From contig NZ_LT985748.1 in NCBI RefSeq assembly GCF_900290115.1, positions 687,120 to 751,119 on the forward strand: DNA of 64,000 bases. The letters run 5' to 3'. This DNA is from Alistipes sp. Marseille-P5061. GTDB lineage: Bacteria; Bacteroidota; Bacteroidia; Bacteroidales; Rikenellaceae. The notes beneath the pieces were generated by a model. That model was not told the origin of the DNA, did not search any database, and was given only the letters and a program-made list of their open reading frames with translations. Shown in pieces: positions 51,783 through 59,972 of this stretch; within the stretch, counting starts at the first letter, position 1; the number at the start of each line of letters is the position of its first letter. The position numbers and the translations under genes were made by a program.

Positions 51783-52211
51783 TCAGCCCCGCCGTTTGGC
51801 CCTGCACTCGGGGCAGAGTCCCCGGAGCAGGTAGTCGATTTGACGGACCTCGAAACCGGCCGGATAGGCGACAACCGGAATGTGCGTATGGTCCAGACAG
51901 AGGGTCCGGCCGCACGCCTCGCAATGGAAGTGGCAGTGCATCTCGTCGATGCGGCAGGCGTGGTCGTTGTGGCAGACGCAGTACTTGGCCGAGCCGCTGC
52001 CATCCTCGACCAGATGCAGCAGGTGGCGCCGCACGAAGAGCGTCAGCGTCCGGTAAATCGACGAGCGGTCCATGCCGTCGGTGGCCTCCTCCAGGTCGGC
52101 CAGCGTGAAGGTGTCGCTGAAACGCTCCATGGCGTCCAGCACAAGCATGCGCACCGCCGTGGGGCGGATGCCGTGGTGCAGAAGCACCTCTTCGCAATGG
52201 TGGGAATCCAT
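51783..52211 (-). CDS. Fur-family metalloregulator
   Basis: 142 residues from the ATG at 52211. The winged-helix DNA-binding part (residues 10-80) has 'LHHGIRPTAVRMLVLDAM' and 'DRSSIYRTLTLFVRRHLLH'. The dimerisation part has 'HCHFHCEACGRTLCL' (His/Cys cluster, C97 and C100) and C-terminal 'CPEC' (C133 and C136), a structural zinc site as in Zur and PerR. Additional Cys and His ('CVCHNDHAC', 78-86) could form another metal site. It is 87 bases upstream of the receptor start. Whether it senses iron, zinc or another metal cannot be told from sequence; the TTGCAAC dyad in the receptor promoter is its likely target. Confidence 0.88.
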   Translation of the reverse strand: MDSHHCEEVLLHHGIRPTAVRMLVLDAMERFSDTFTLADLEEATDGMDRSSIYRTLTLFVRRHLLHLVEDGSGSAKYCVCHNDHACRIDEMHCHFHCEACGRTLCLDHTHIPVVAYPAGFEVRQIDYLLRGLCPECRAKRRG

Positions 52212-52372
52212 CTTGCCCTCCTCGAAAGGCCTGCCGACGGGCGGCAGACCGGTCCGTAAATCGATGATTGGTAAAAACGGGTGGAATAAAAAGAGAAGCA
52301 CGCGGGCGGAGAGGGAGCCGGGCTCCGCGCAACATCCGCCTGCAGGCGCGCCCGGACACACCGAGGGCGCCG

Positions 52373-52801
52373 TCAGCCCCGGGCGGGAGGAGCCCGAAGA
52401 GCCGCCGCACGAAGCAATCCGTCGTCGGGCAGCACGTCGGGACGCTCCGCCGCATCGCTGTGGTGGAGCAGCTGCTCGGCCACGGCCGGCAGTTCGGCCG
52501 CAAGCGTCGGCGGCAGGGCCAGCACGACGCGGCGGGCCGCCTTGTCGAGCAGCGACGAGAGGGCCGTGTAGAGTGCTATTTCGGTGCTGTGCGAGTCGTC
52601 GCAGCAGGGCGCCGTCAGATGAAGGGCGTCGCCCGCAGAGGCCGCATCGTGGTGCACGCAGCAGATGCAGTGCGGATGCTCATGTCCGGGATGCGCATGG
52701 AGCCGCACGCAGTCGCACGAGAGTGCGGCAGCGGCCTCGCCACCCACGGCAAAGAGGTAGAGGGCGAGCAGCAGGAGAGCTATGATGCGGCGGGGGTTCA
52801 T
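52373..52801 (-). CDS. His/Cys-rich secreted metal-binding protein
   Basis: 142 residues from the ATG at 52801. The signal peptide is MNPRRIIALLLLALYLFAVGGEAAA. The mature N-terminal part (residues 29-71) is packed with potential metal ligands: 'CDCVRLHAHPGHEHPHCICCVHH'-type clusters and 'CCDDSH'. The C-terminal half is Ala/Leu-rich and low-complexity. I know no named family for it; the His/Cys content and the location upstream of the Fur-family and receptor genes point to metal binding in the periplasm. It has its own -7 element. 161 bases separate it from the Fur-family gene. Confidence 0.75.
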   Translation of the reverse strand: MNPRRIIALLLLALYLFAVGGEAAAALSCDCVRLHAHPGHEHPHCICCVHHDAASAGDALHLTAPCCDDSHSTEIALYTALSSLLDKAARRVVLALPPTLAAELPAVAEQLLHHSDAAERPDVLPDDGLLRAAALRAPPARG

Positions 52802-52826
52802 CGACGCTGTTTCGAAGCTATCGGAG

Positions 52827-52834
52827 CAAAGATA
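52827..52834 (-). promoter_or_regulatory. -7 element TATCTTTG of the His/Cys-rich gene
   Basis: TATCTTTG on the minus strand matches TAnnTTTG, 25 bases upstream of the start at 52801 in an AT-rich patch. Confidence 0.75.
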
Positions 52835-52929
52835 GTGATTATTTCCGATTTTGCCTAATTCCGACGACAAAACGACAGAAGCCGCCCGCCCCTCGGCCCG
52901 TCACCGACCCGCCTGACGGGGTCCGGGGC

Positions 52930-52960
52930 TTGCTTTTGCGCGGCGGATTCACTAATTTTG
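52930..52960 (+). promoter_or_regulatory. recQ promoter (TTG-N20-TAATTTTG)
   Basis: TTG (52930-52932) and TAATTTTG (52953-52960) are 20 bases apart. The recQ ATG at 52967 follows the -7 element by six bases, so the leader would be about three bases. Confidence 0.8.
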
Positions 52961-52966
52961 CAACGT

Positions 52967-55192
52967 ATGGAAGTTCGCGACATTCATGCCGTCCTGAAGC
53001 AATACTGGGGCTACGACGCCTTCCGGCCCGTACAGGAGCAGATTATCCGCTCGGTGCTGGAGGGGCGCGATACGCTCGCGCTGATGCCCACCGGCGGCGG
53101 CAAGTCGCTCACCTACCAGGTCCCGACGATGGCCCGCCAGGGGCTCTGCATCGTCGTCACCCCCCTCATCGCCCTGATGAAGGACCAGGTCGACCGGCTG
53201 CGCGCGCTGCACATTCCGGCCGTGGCGGTCCACTCGGGCCTCTCGCCCCGCCAAATCGACATTGCGCTGGACAACTGCGCCTACGGCGACGTGAAGTTCC
53301 TCTACGTCGCCCCCGAGCGGCTCTCGACCGACGCCTTCCGGCTGCGCGTCGAGCGGATGAAGGTCACGCTGCTGGCCGTCGACGAGGCCCACTGCATCTC
53401 GCAGTGGGGCTACGACTTCCGCCCCTCCTACCTGCGCATCGCCGAGCTGCGCCGCCAGCTTCCCGGCGTGCCGGTGCTGGCGCTCACCGCCTCGGCCACG
53501 CCGCTCGTGGCCGAGGACATCATGCGCCACCTCGACTTCGCCGAGCCCCACATCCTGCGCAGCAGCTTCGCACGTCCCAACCTCTCCTACAGCGTCCGCC
53601 GCACCGAGGACAAGAACGGGCAGCTGCTCCGGCTGCTGCGGGGGGTCGAAGGCTGCGGCATCGTCTACGTCCGCACGCGCGAGGGCACCGAACAGCTGGC
53701 CGACCTGCTGCGCAACGAGGGCATCACGGCCGCCGCCTACCACGGCGGACTGGGCCACGCCGAGCGGACGCTTCGCCAGGAGGATTGGATGACGGGCCGC
53801 GTGCGGGTGATGGTGGCCACCAACGCCTTCGGCATGGGCATCGACAAGGCCGACGTGCGCTTCGTCTGCCACTACTCGCTCTGCGACTCGCTCGAGAGCT
53901 ACTACCAGGAGGCGGGGCGCGCCGGACGCGACGGCCGCCGCAGCTATGCCCTGCTGCTCGTCGCCCCCAACGACGAGAGCCGCGTCGTGCGCCGCTTCGA
54001 GCAGGAGTTTCCGCCGCTCGACCGCATCAAGGAGATTTACGACAAGGTCTGCTCCTACCTGCAAATCGGCATCGGCGAGGGGGCCGGCGCCTCGTTCCTC
54101 TTCAACATCCACGACTTCTGCACGCGCGAGCACCTCTACGTCGGCACGGTGCAGAGCGCACTGAAGCTGCTGCAGCAGAACGGCTATCTGACCCTCACGG
54201 ACGCCATGGAGAACCCCGCCCGGCTGATGTTCTGCGTCAGCCGCGACGACCTCTACCGGCTGCGCATCCGCCGCGACGACTTGGACCACTTCATCCGCAC
54301 CATCCTGCGGCTCTACAACGGCGTCTTCACGGAGTTCCGCCCCATCGACGAGTGCGAGCTGGCGACGTGGAGCGGCTATAAGGTCGAGCGGGTCAAGGAG
54401 CTGCTCAAGACGCTCTGGCAGTTGCGCGTCATCCGCTACATCCCGTCGAACCGCTCCCCGATGCTCTACATGGAGGAGGAGCGCCTGCCGCGCGCCGACC
54501 TCTACATCGCCCCCGAGACCTACAGGCACCGCCAGGAGCTCATGCGCGAACGCTTCGACCACATGCTCGCCTATGCGGCCAACGAGACGGAGTGCCGCAG
54601 CGTGGTGCTCGAGCGCTACTTCGGGGCCGACGACGCCCAACCCTGCGGCATCTGCGACATCTGCCTTGCCCGCCGGCGCGAGACGAAGCGGCAGCAGGCA
54701 TCGACCGCCCCGACCGAACCGAACGCTCCGGCCGACAGTCCGGCAGGAAATCCGTCAGCGCACGACGCCGCCCCGACCGGCACCACGCCCGGGGGTCAAG
54801 CCTCAACCACTCCCCGTCCGACCGGCACCACGCCCGAGGGTCCCCGACCGGCCGGCTCGTTCCCAACCGGCGCGGCCCCGGAGACGGCTTCTGAGGCAGA
54901 CGAAGCGGAAGCGGAAGCAGACAGCCCGACGGGCTCCTCACCCACGAGGTTGCCGATTGCCGCTGCCGAGGGGACCATTCCGACCGGGGAGCTGCGGCGC
55001 AGGGTGCTCGAGCTCCTCTCGTCCTCGCCCTGCTCACCGCAGGAGCTGCTCGACGCGCTGCACAGCGAACTGCCTGGAGCACTGTTCGTGGACGAGGGCC
55101 CCGTCATCGAACTGCTGCGCCGCCTCCAGGCACAGGGAGTGCTCCGCACCGAAGCCGACGGACGCCTCCACACCGTCCTCGCGCAGCCGTAA
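52967..55192 (+). CDS. recQ: RecQ-family ATP-dependent DNA helicase
   Basis: 741 residues from the ATG at 52967; a TTG three codons upstream lies in the -7 element. It unwinds DNA 3' to 5' in repair and recombination. Helicase motifs include Walker A 'PTGGGKS' (41-47), 'DEAH' (139-142), 'TASAT' and 'QEAGRAGRDG'. The RQC zinc site is canonical: C543-x16-C560-x2-C563-x2-C566. Then comes a roughly 90-residue linker rich in Pro, Thr, Gly, Ser and Glu with repeated 'PTGTTP' units, and a C-terminal winged-helix-like domain (about 670-741). No HRDC domain is apparent. The linker sets it apart from ordinary RecQ. Confidence 0.9.
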   Translation: MEVRDIHAVLKQYWGYDAFRPVQEQIIRSVLEGRDTLALMPTGGGKSLTYQVPTMARQGLCIVVTPLIALMKDQVDRLRALHIPAVAVHSGLSPRQIDIALDNCAYGDVKFLYVAPERLSTDAFRLRVERMKVTLLAVDEAHCISQWGYDFRPSYLRIAELRRQLPGVPVLALTASATPLVAEDIMRHLDFAEPHILRSSFARPNLSYSVRRTEDKNGQLLRLLRGVEGCGIVYVRTREGTEQLADLLRNEGITAAAYHGGLGHAERTLRQEDWMTGRVRVMVATNAFGMGIDKADVRFVCHYSLCDSLESYYQEAGRAGRDGRRSYALLLVAPNDESRVVRRFEQEFPPLDRIKEIYDKVCSYLQIGIGEGAGASFLFNIHDFCTREHLYVGTVQSALKLLQQNGYLTLTDAMENPARLMFCVSRDDLYRLRIRRDDLDHFIRTILRLYNGVFTEFRPIDECELATWSGYKVERVKELLKTLWQLRVIRYIPSNRSPMLYMEEERLPRADLYIAPETYRHRQELMRERFDHMLAYAANETECRSVVLERYFGADDAQPCGICDICLARRRETKRQQASTAPTEPNAPADSPAGNPSAHDAAPTGTTPGGQASTTPRPTGTTPEGPRPAGSFPTGAAPETASEADEAEAEADSPTGSSPTRLPIAAAEGTIPTGELRRRVLELLSSSPCSPQELLDALHSELPGALFVDEGPVIELLRRLQAQGVLRTEADGRLHTVLAQP

Positions 55193-55225
55193 TTCCATGC
55201 CTTCGGCAGCGGGTTCCCAGAACAC

Positions 55226-55256
55226 AAAAACGGGCGGCACCCTGAGGCACCGCCCG
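55226..55256 (-). terminator. Intrinsic terminator of the minus-strand orphan gene
   Basis: On the minus strand an 11-bp stem (CGGGCGGTGCC with GGTGCCGCCCG, two G-T pairs) and a 4-base loop run into TTTTT, 20 bases beyond the stop at 55277. Confidence 0.85.
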
Positions 55257-55276
55257 GAATCGTCCGGAATAAGAAG

Positions 55277-55807
55277 CTACTTCTCCCAGCTCTCATCCCA
55301 ATTGAACTGGACGTTCTGCACCAGATAACGGCCAATCACCTCCTTGTACTCCTCTTTCCACGGCAGAAGCACCGTACCCTTCTCTTTCAATTCGGGAATC
55401 GACCGGTGAATCGTCTCGTAGTCCGGCAAATCCTCGCGGTTTTCCACCTCCCACGGAAAGATAAACATGCTGAACAACGAACACTTATTAAGCAATACGG
55501 CCCGCTCTTCTTTCAATTTGGCAACCGAATCACACGGGATAATATAAAGCCGAACATCAGACAGGACATATCCATTGATGCACGTAAAATCCACCGACCG
55601 GATGGGCAATTCGAACCGGTCAAAAAACTCCTGCAATGGGGCGTTGCTATTTGTTCCCATGGCATGAGCACTCCAGTTGTAATCCAGATAAGCGACCGTA
55701 TCCCCGCCAAAGGCCGACAATGGCTTGTAGTCCGCATAACCGGGCTTGCGTGCAATGGCCGTCATGCACACCAATACCGCCAACAAAAATATAATGCTCC
55801 GTTTCAT
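55277..55807 (-). CDS. Secreted protein of unknown function, AT-richer than its surroundings
   Basis: 176 residues. The signal peptide is MKRSIIFLLAVLVCMTAIA. The mature protein has a mixed composition with many aromatic residues ('FPWEVENREDLPDY', 'VQFNWDESWEK') and two Cys ('FTCINGY', 'IIPCDSV') that might pair. No domain is recognised. The codons use clearly more A/T at third positions than neighbouring genes, which suggests recent acquisition. It is convergent to recQ and divergent from the RNase D-like gene. Confidence 0.7.
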   Translation of the reverse strand: MKRSIIFLLAVLVCMTAIARKPGYADYKPLSAFGGDTVAYLDYNWSAHAMGTNSNAPLQEFFDRFELPIRSVDFTCINGYVLSDVRLYIIPCDSVAKLKEERAVLLNKCSLFSMFIFPWEVENREDLPDYETIHRSIPELKEKGTVLLPWKEEYKEVIGRYLVQNVQFNWDESWEK

Positions 55808-55966
55808 AGTTCCATAGATTCGACTCCTCTACAAGATACGCATTATTCCCCAAATTACAAAAACGGCCGAACGCAAGTCTCCCTGCGCCAAGGCCGGCAG
55901 CGGGGCCCGCACGGAGGGCAATGCCGATTTTGGGGGCGCCGATGCCGATATTCCGATTTATTTCCC

Positions 55967-55974
55967 TAACTTTG
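55967..55974 (+). promoter_or_regulatory. -7 element TAACTTTG of the exonuclease gene
   Basis: TAACTTTG matches TAnnTTTG, 17 bases before the ATG at 55992. No -33 TTG at the usual distance was seen. Confidence 0.75.
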
Positions 55975-55991
55975 TATGAATTTACAACTCG

Positions 55992-56597
55992 ATGAAGAAC
56001 ACAAATACATTTCAACCCAAAATCGGCAACGAAGAGACGGCGGCGCTGCCCGCCATCGAATACCCGGGCGAAATCCGCGTCATCGAGCAGGAGGAGGAGA
56101 TTTCCGACGCCTGCGCCTATCTGGCGGCCCATCCCGTCATCGGATTCGACACCGAAACGCGTCCCTCGTTCCGTCAGGGCGTGACCTTCCGCGTCTCGCT
56201 GCTCCAGCTCTCCACCCCCGAACGCTGCTACCTCTTCCGCCTCAACCGGATTCCGCTCGCCGCCCCGCTGCTCCACCTGCTGGGGAGCGCAAAGGTGCAG
56301 AAGGTGGGAGCCGACGTGGCGGGCGACCTCCGTTCGCTGCGCCAGCTGCGCCACTTCCGCGACGGCGGCTTTGTCGACCTGCAGGCCATCGCCCCCGACT
56401 GGGGAATCGAGGAGAAGAGCCTCCGCAAACTCTCGGCCATCGTGCTGGGCAAACGGGTCTCGAAGGCGCAGCGGCTGAGCAACTGGGAGGCCGCCCAGCT
56501 GACCGACAAGCAGCTGCTCTACGCGGCAACCGATGCCTGGGTCTGCACCGAAATCTACGACAAACTGCAACAAACGCCCCAAATCCGCAAAAAATAA
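55992..56597 (+). CDS. RNase D-like 3'-5' exonuclease domain protein
   Basis: 201 residues from the ATG at 55992, 17 bases after the -7 element. A single DEDDy exonuclease domain: D53 and E55 in 'GFDTETRPSF', D111 in 'VGADVAGDLRSL', and the Y176-x3-D180 motif in 'YAATDAW'. It lacks the HRDC domain of full RNase D, matching the short WRN-exonuclease-like proteins common in Bacteroidetes. The substrate may be structured RNA or DNA ends. It lies 7 bases before rlmI and is cotranscribed with it. Confidence 0.88.
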   Translation: MKNTNTFQPKIGNEETAALPAIEYPGEIRVIEQEEEISDACAYLAAHPVIGFDTETRPSFRQGVTFRVSLLQLSTPERCYLFRLNRIPLAAPLLHLLGSAKVQKVGADVAGDLRSLRQLRHFRDGGFVDLQAIAPDWGIEEKSLRKLSAIVLGKRVSKAQRLSNWEAAQLTDKQLLYAATDAWVCTEIYDKLQQTPQIRKK

Positions 56598-56604
56598 CCC
56601 CCGC

Positions 56605-57804
56605 ATGACACCTCAAGTATACCTGCGCCGCGGCAAGGAGGAATCGCTCCTCCGCCACCATCCCTGGATTTTCTCGGGCGCCATCGACTACATCAAGGCC
56701 GAAGACGAGGCCGAGATTACGGAAGGCGCCCTGGTCGAAGTCTACACCCACGGCGGCGAATTCATCGCTCTGGGCCACTACCAAATCGGCTCCATCGCCG
56801 TGCGCGTGCTCTCGTTCGAGCGCTGCGCGATTGACGCCGCGTGGTGGCGCGGACGCATCGCCTCGGCTCTCGACGTGCGCCGCACACTGGGGCTCACCGA
56901 CGCCCCCGACACGACCTGCTACCGACTGGTGCACGGCGAGGGAGACTCGCTGCCGGGGCTCGTGGTGGACATCTACGGCACGACGGCCGTCGTCCAGTGC
57001 CACTCGGTGGGGATGTACCGTGCGCGGCTCGACGTGGCCGCCGCCCTGCGCGAGGTCTACGGCTCGCGGCTCACGGCCATCTACGACAAGAGCTCGCAGA
57101 CGGTCCCCTACAACGCCCGTCTGGGCGCCGTGGACGGCTACCTGTGGGGCAGCTCCGACCACGAGACGCAGGTGGTGCTCGAGCATGGCGAGAAATTCCT
57201 GGTCAACTGGGAGCATGGGCAGAAGACGGGCTTCTTCCTCGACCAGCGCGAAAACCGCCAGCTGGTGAAGCGCTACGCCGCGGGCCGCACCGTGCTCAAC
57301 ACCTTCTGCTACACGGGCGGCTTCTCGGTCTACGCCCTCTCGGGCGGCGCGAAGGAGGTGGTGTCGGTCGACTCGTCGGAACGCGCCGTGGCACTGGCCG
57401 AGGAGAACGTGCGGCTTAACTTCGGGGCCGAGGCCAAACACACGGCCCTGGCGGCCGACGCCGTGGAGTACCTGCGCGACATCGGCGACCGCTACGACCT
57501 GATTATCCTCGACCCGCCCGCCTTCGCCAAGCACCACAAGGTGCTGGGCAACGCCATGCAGGGCTACAAGCGGCTCAACGCCCGGGCGCTGTCGCAAATC
57601 AAGAGCGGCGGCATCCTCTTCACCTTCTCCTGCTCGCAGGCCGTCTCGAAGGAGCTCTTCCGCACGACGGTCTTCTCGGCGGCGGCCATCGCGGGGCGCA
57701 AGGTGCGGATTCTGCACCAGCTGACCCAGCCGGCCGACCACCCCATCAACATCTACCACCCCGAAGGCGAGTACCTCAAGGGGCTGGTGCTCTACGTCGA
57801 GTAG
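56605..57804 (+). CDS. rlmI: 23S rRNA (cytosine-5-)-methyltransferase, RlmI type
   Basis: 399 residues from the ATG at 56605. The N-terminal PUA domain ('VYLRRGKEESLLRHHPWIFSG') is followed by a beta-sheet domain and a Rossmann SAM-binding domain with 'VLNTFCYTGGFSVYAL', 'VDSSERAVALAEENV' and the catalytic 'LDPPAFAKHH'. This is the arrangement of RlmI/YccW, which methylates C1962 of 23S rRNA. Length and motif order are full. It follows the exonuclease gene directly and precedes the subtilase gene by 29 bases. Confidence 0.9.
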   Translation: MTPQVYLRRGKEESLLRHHPWIFSGAIDYIKAEDEAEITEGALVEVYTHGGEFIALGHYQIGSIAVRVLSFERCAIDAAWWRGRIASALDVRRTLGLTDAPDTTCYRLVHGEGDSLPGLVVDIYGTTAVVQCHSVGMYRARLDVAAALREVYGSRLTAIYDKSSQTVPYNARLGAVDGYLWGSSDHETQVVLEHGEKFLVNWEHGQKTGFFLDQRENRQLVKRYAAGRTVLNTFCYTGGFSVYALSGGAKEVVSVDSSERAVALAEENVRLNFGAEAKHTALAADAVEYLRDIGDRYDLIILDPPAFAKHHKVLGNAMQGYKRLNARALSQIKSGGILFTFSCSQAVSKELFRTTVFSAAAIAGRKVRILHQLTQPADHPINIYHPEGEYLKGLVLYVE

Positions 57805-57833
57805 CAGCGGCCACGCCCCGACCGCCGAAAGGC

Positions 57834-58949
57834 ATGAATGCGATGAACGGAACGACCGACAACAGCAAATCGAAGCTCCTGCGGCGGGGCTTTGCGGCAT
57901 TTGCCGCAGCATCGGCACTGCTGCTTGCGGATGGCTGTGCCGACATCCGGCAAGCCATCGACGATGCGCTGGGGGGCTGGACCAAGGAATACACCCGAAC
58001 CTACTCGCGCGAAATCGGCGCAATGATGGGTCCCCGTTACGATTCGCTCGCTCTGGAGGGCCGCGGCATCCGCATCGGCGTGCTCGATGCCGGGTTCGGG
58101 TCGCTGCGCAGCGACCCGCGCACCCAAGGGCTCCGCATCATCGACTACCGCGACTTCACGACCGGAGACACGACCGGATTCTTTCGCGACCCGATGGAGC
58201 ACGGCCGGCAGGTCTGCATGAACATCGGCGGCCGCATGGGGAGCGACACGCTGCTCGGGCTGGCCCCCGCGAGCGAGTTCTGTCTGGCGAAAATCGACCT
58301 TCCCGACCGGGAGCCGCGCAGCGAGGAGGTGCGCATGATGCAGGGTATCGAGTGGCTGCTCGACAAGGGGGTGGACCTCATCACCTGCTCCATCAGCTAC
58401 ACCACCTTCGACGACTTCGACGGCTACACGCCCGGGCAGCTCGACGGCCGCAGTTCGCGGATTTCGCGCTTCCTCGACAGCATTCTGCGCGCTCATCCCC
58501 AGCTGCTCTTCATCCAGTGCGCCGGCAACGAGGGCAACAAGCCGTGGCGCCACATCGGCTTCCCGGGCGACGTGCGCGAGGCCGTCACGGTCGGCGCCGT
58601 CGACTGGGACGGTCAAACGCGCAGGGAGTACAGCAGCACGGGATGGCCCGAAGCTGGGTATATCAAGCCCGACGTGGTCGTCAGCGACTCGCCCCGCGGA
58701 ACCTCCTTCTCGACGCCCGTCATTGCAGGGCTCTGCGCCGCGATGCTCCAGTACAACCGCGTGGAGCGCTCTACGCTGATTGCCGCGCTCCACGCCTCAG
58801 GCAGCCGGGCCGCGACGCCCGACTGCGAGGTGGGATACGGCATACCGCAGCTCGACCGTCTGGTCGAACTGCTCGCTCCGACCGACGCATCGGACTCCGC
58901 CGGCAGCAAAACCGACACGACGAACCAAACGATAAACAACCTGAAATGA
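57834..58949 (+). CDS. Subtilisin-like (S8) serine protease, lipoprotein
   Basis: 371 residues. The lipobox-like Cys is residue 35 (LLADGC). The S8 catalytic triad is complete: D85 ('IGVLDAGFG'), H123 ('MEHGRQV') and S291 ('GTSFSTP'), with the oxyanion Asn at N232 ('CAGNEGN'). The domain is compact (about residues 75-350) without a recognisable pro-domain, and the C-terminus is Ser/Thr/Asp-rich. It is probably anchored in the outer or inner membrane facing the periplasm. Its stop overlaps the start of the esterase by four bases (ATGA), so the two are translationally coupled. Confidence 0.9.
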   Translation: MNAMNGTTDNSKSKLLRRGFAAFAAASALLLADGCADIRQAIDDALGGWTKEYTRTYSREIGAMMGPRYDSLALEGRGIRIGVLDAGFGSLRSDPRTQGLRIIDYRDFTTGDTTGFFRDPMEHGRQVCMNIGGRMGSDTLLGLAPASEFCLAKIDLPDREPRSEEVRMMQGIEWLLDKGVDLITCSISYTTFDDFDGYTPGQLDGRSSRISRFLDSILRAHPQLLFIQCAGNEGNKPWRHIGFPGDVREAVTVGAVDWDGQTRREYSSTGWPEAGYIKPDVVVSDSPRGTSFSTPVIAGLCAAMLQYNRVERSTLIAALHASGSRAATPDCEVGYGIPQLDRLVELLAPTDASDSAGSKTDTTNQTINNLK

Positions 58950-59797
58950 GACGAATGCTGATGTTTGCGGCGATGCTGCTCTCCGCCGCACCGCTGACGG
59001 CCCAGAGCCGGCTTGAAACCTTCACGCTCCGCAGCGAGCTGCTCGGCGCCGAAAAGAGCTGCACAATCTACCTTCCCGACGGCTTCGACGCCGACCCGAC
59101 GCGCCGCTATCCGGTGCTCTACCTGCTGCACGGCGCGAGCGACACCCACACCGCATGGAGCGAACCCACCAAGGGACAGATGCAGCAGATTCTTGACGAA
59201 GCCATCGCCGAGGGACGCTCTGTGAAGATGGTGGTCGTCATGCCCGACGCCTCGGGCGAGGACGAGAACCACACGGGACGCCACATGGGTTACTACAACG
59301 TTCCGGATTGGCCCTACGAGCGCTTCTTCTTCGAGGAGCTGATGCCCGCCGTCGAGCGCCGCTACCGCATCCGGAGCGAGAAGCAGAGCCGCGCCATTGC
59401 CGGCCTGTCGATGGGCGGAGGCGGCACGGCGACCTATGCCCAGCACCACCCCGAGCTCTTCAGCTCGGCCTGCCCGCTCAGCGCGGCGATGGAGCCGCGG
59501 CCGATTCCGGGCGACCCGAACGACTACGAACGTTCGCGCATCGAGAACAGTCCGCTGCGCTTCCTGCAGCAGATGACCGACGAGCAGGCTGCTGCGCTGC
59601 GCACCGTACGCTGGCGGGTCGACTGCGGCGACGACGACTTCCTCTGGCAAGGCAACATCCGCTTCTACGAGCAGATGCGCCTGCACAACATTCCACTCGA
59701 ATACCGCATGCGCGACGGCGGCCACACGTGGCGCTACTGGCGCACGGCGCTGCCCGAGGTGCTGACCTTTGTCAGCATCGGATTCGGGCAGGAGTAA
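58946..59797 (+). CDS. Secreted esterase (esterase D/Ag85-like family)
   Basis: 283 residues from the ATG at 58946. The signal peptide is MRRMLMFAAMLLSAAPLTAQ. The alpha/beta-hydrolase esterase fold shows 'YLLHGASDTHTAW', the nucleophile elbow 'GLSMGGGG' (S154) and a late His in 'RDGGHTWRYW'. This is the family of feruloyl esterases, S-formylglutathione hydrolases and mycolyl transferases; in gut Bacteroidetes such proteins often act on acetyl- or feruloyl-polysaccharides. It is coupled to the subtilase gene by a 4-base overlap. The stop lies inside an imperfect direct repeat. Confidence 0.88.
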   Translation: MRRMLMFAAMLLSAAPLTAQSRLETFTLRSELLGAEKSCTIYLPDGFDADPTRRYPVLYLLHGASDTHTAWSEPTKGQMQQILDEAIAEGRSVKMVVVMPDASGEDENHTGRHMGYYNVPDWPYERFFFEELMPAVERRYRIRSEKQSRAIAGLSMGGGGTATYAQHHPELFSSACPLSAAMEPRPIPGDPNDYERSRIENSPLRFLQQMTDEQAAALRTVRWRVDCGDDDFLWQGNIRFYEQMRLHNIPLEYRMRDGGHTWRYWRTALPEVLTFVSIGFGQE

Positions 59798-59870
59798 CGG
59801 CAGCCGGGCCGACCCGAAGCGCTTCGGGACGGAGTATAACGGCAACCGGGCGGGCCCGAAAGGCATCGGG
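59791..59870. repeat. Imperfect direct repeat at the esterase 3' end
   Basis: GGAGTAACGGCAGCCGGGCC and following bases (59791-59828) recur with changes as GGAGTATAACGGCAACCGGG and following (59831-59870). Each copy ends in a small hairpin (CCCGAAGCGCTTCGGG, CCCGAAAGGCATCGGG). The first copy contains the esterase stop codon. Confidence 0.7.
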
Positions 59871-59883
59871 TGCGCAGCATCGA

Positions 59884-59935
59884 AACGACAGACGGCGACG
59901 TCCCCCTTTACGGGGTAACGTCGCCGTCTGTCGTT
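59884..59935. terminator. 18-bp perfect hairpin between convergent genes
   Basis: AACGACAGACGGCGACGT (59884-59901) pairs perfectly with ACGTCGCCGTCTGTCGTT (59918-59935), and the loop itself can pair CCCC with GGGG. It lies between the esterase and the convergent proline-rich gene and probably terminates both, although T-runs are short. Confidence 0.75.
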
Positions 59936-59972
59936 AGGAGCGGAGCCCAAACAGAGCCCGCCGATACGGGAG

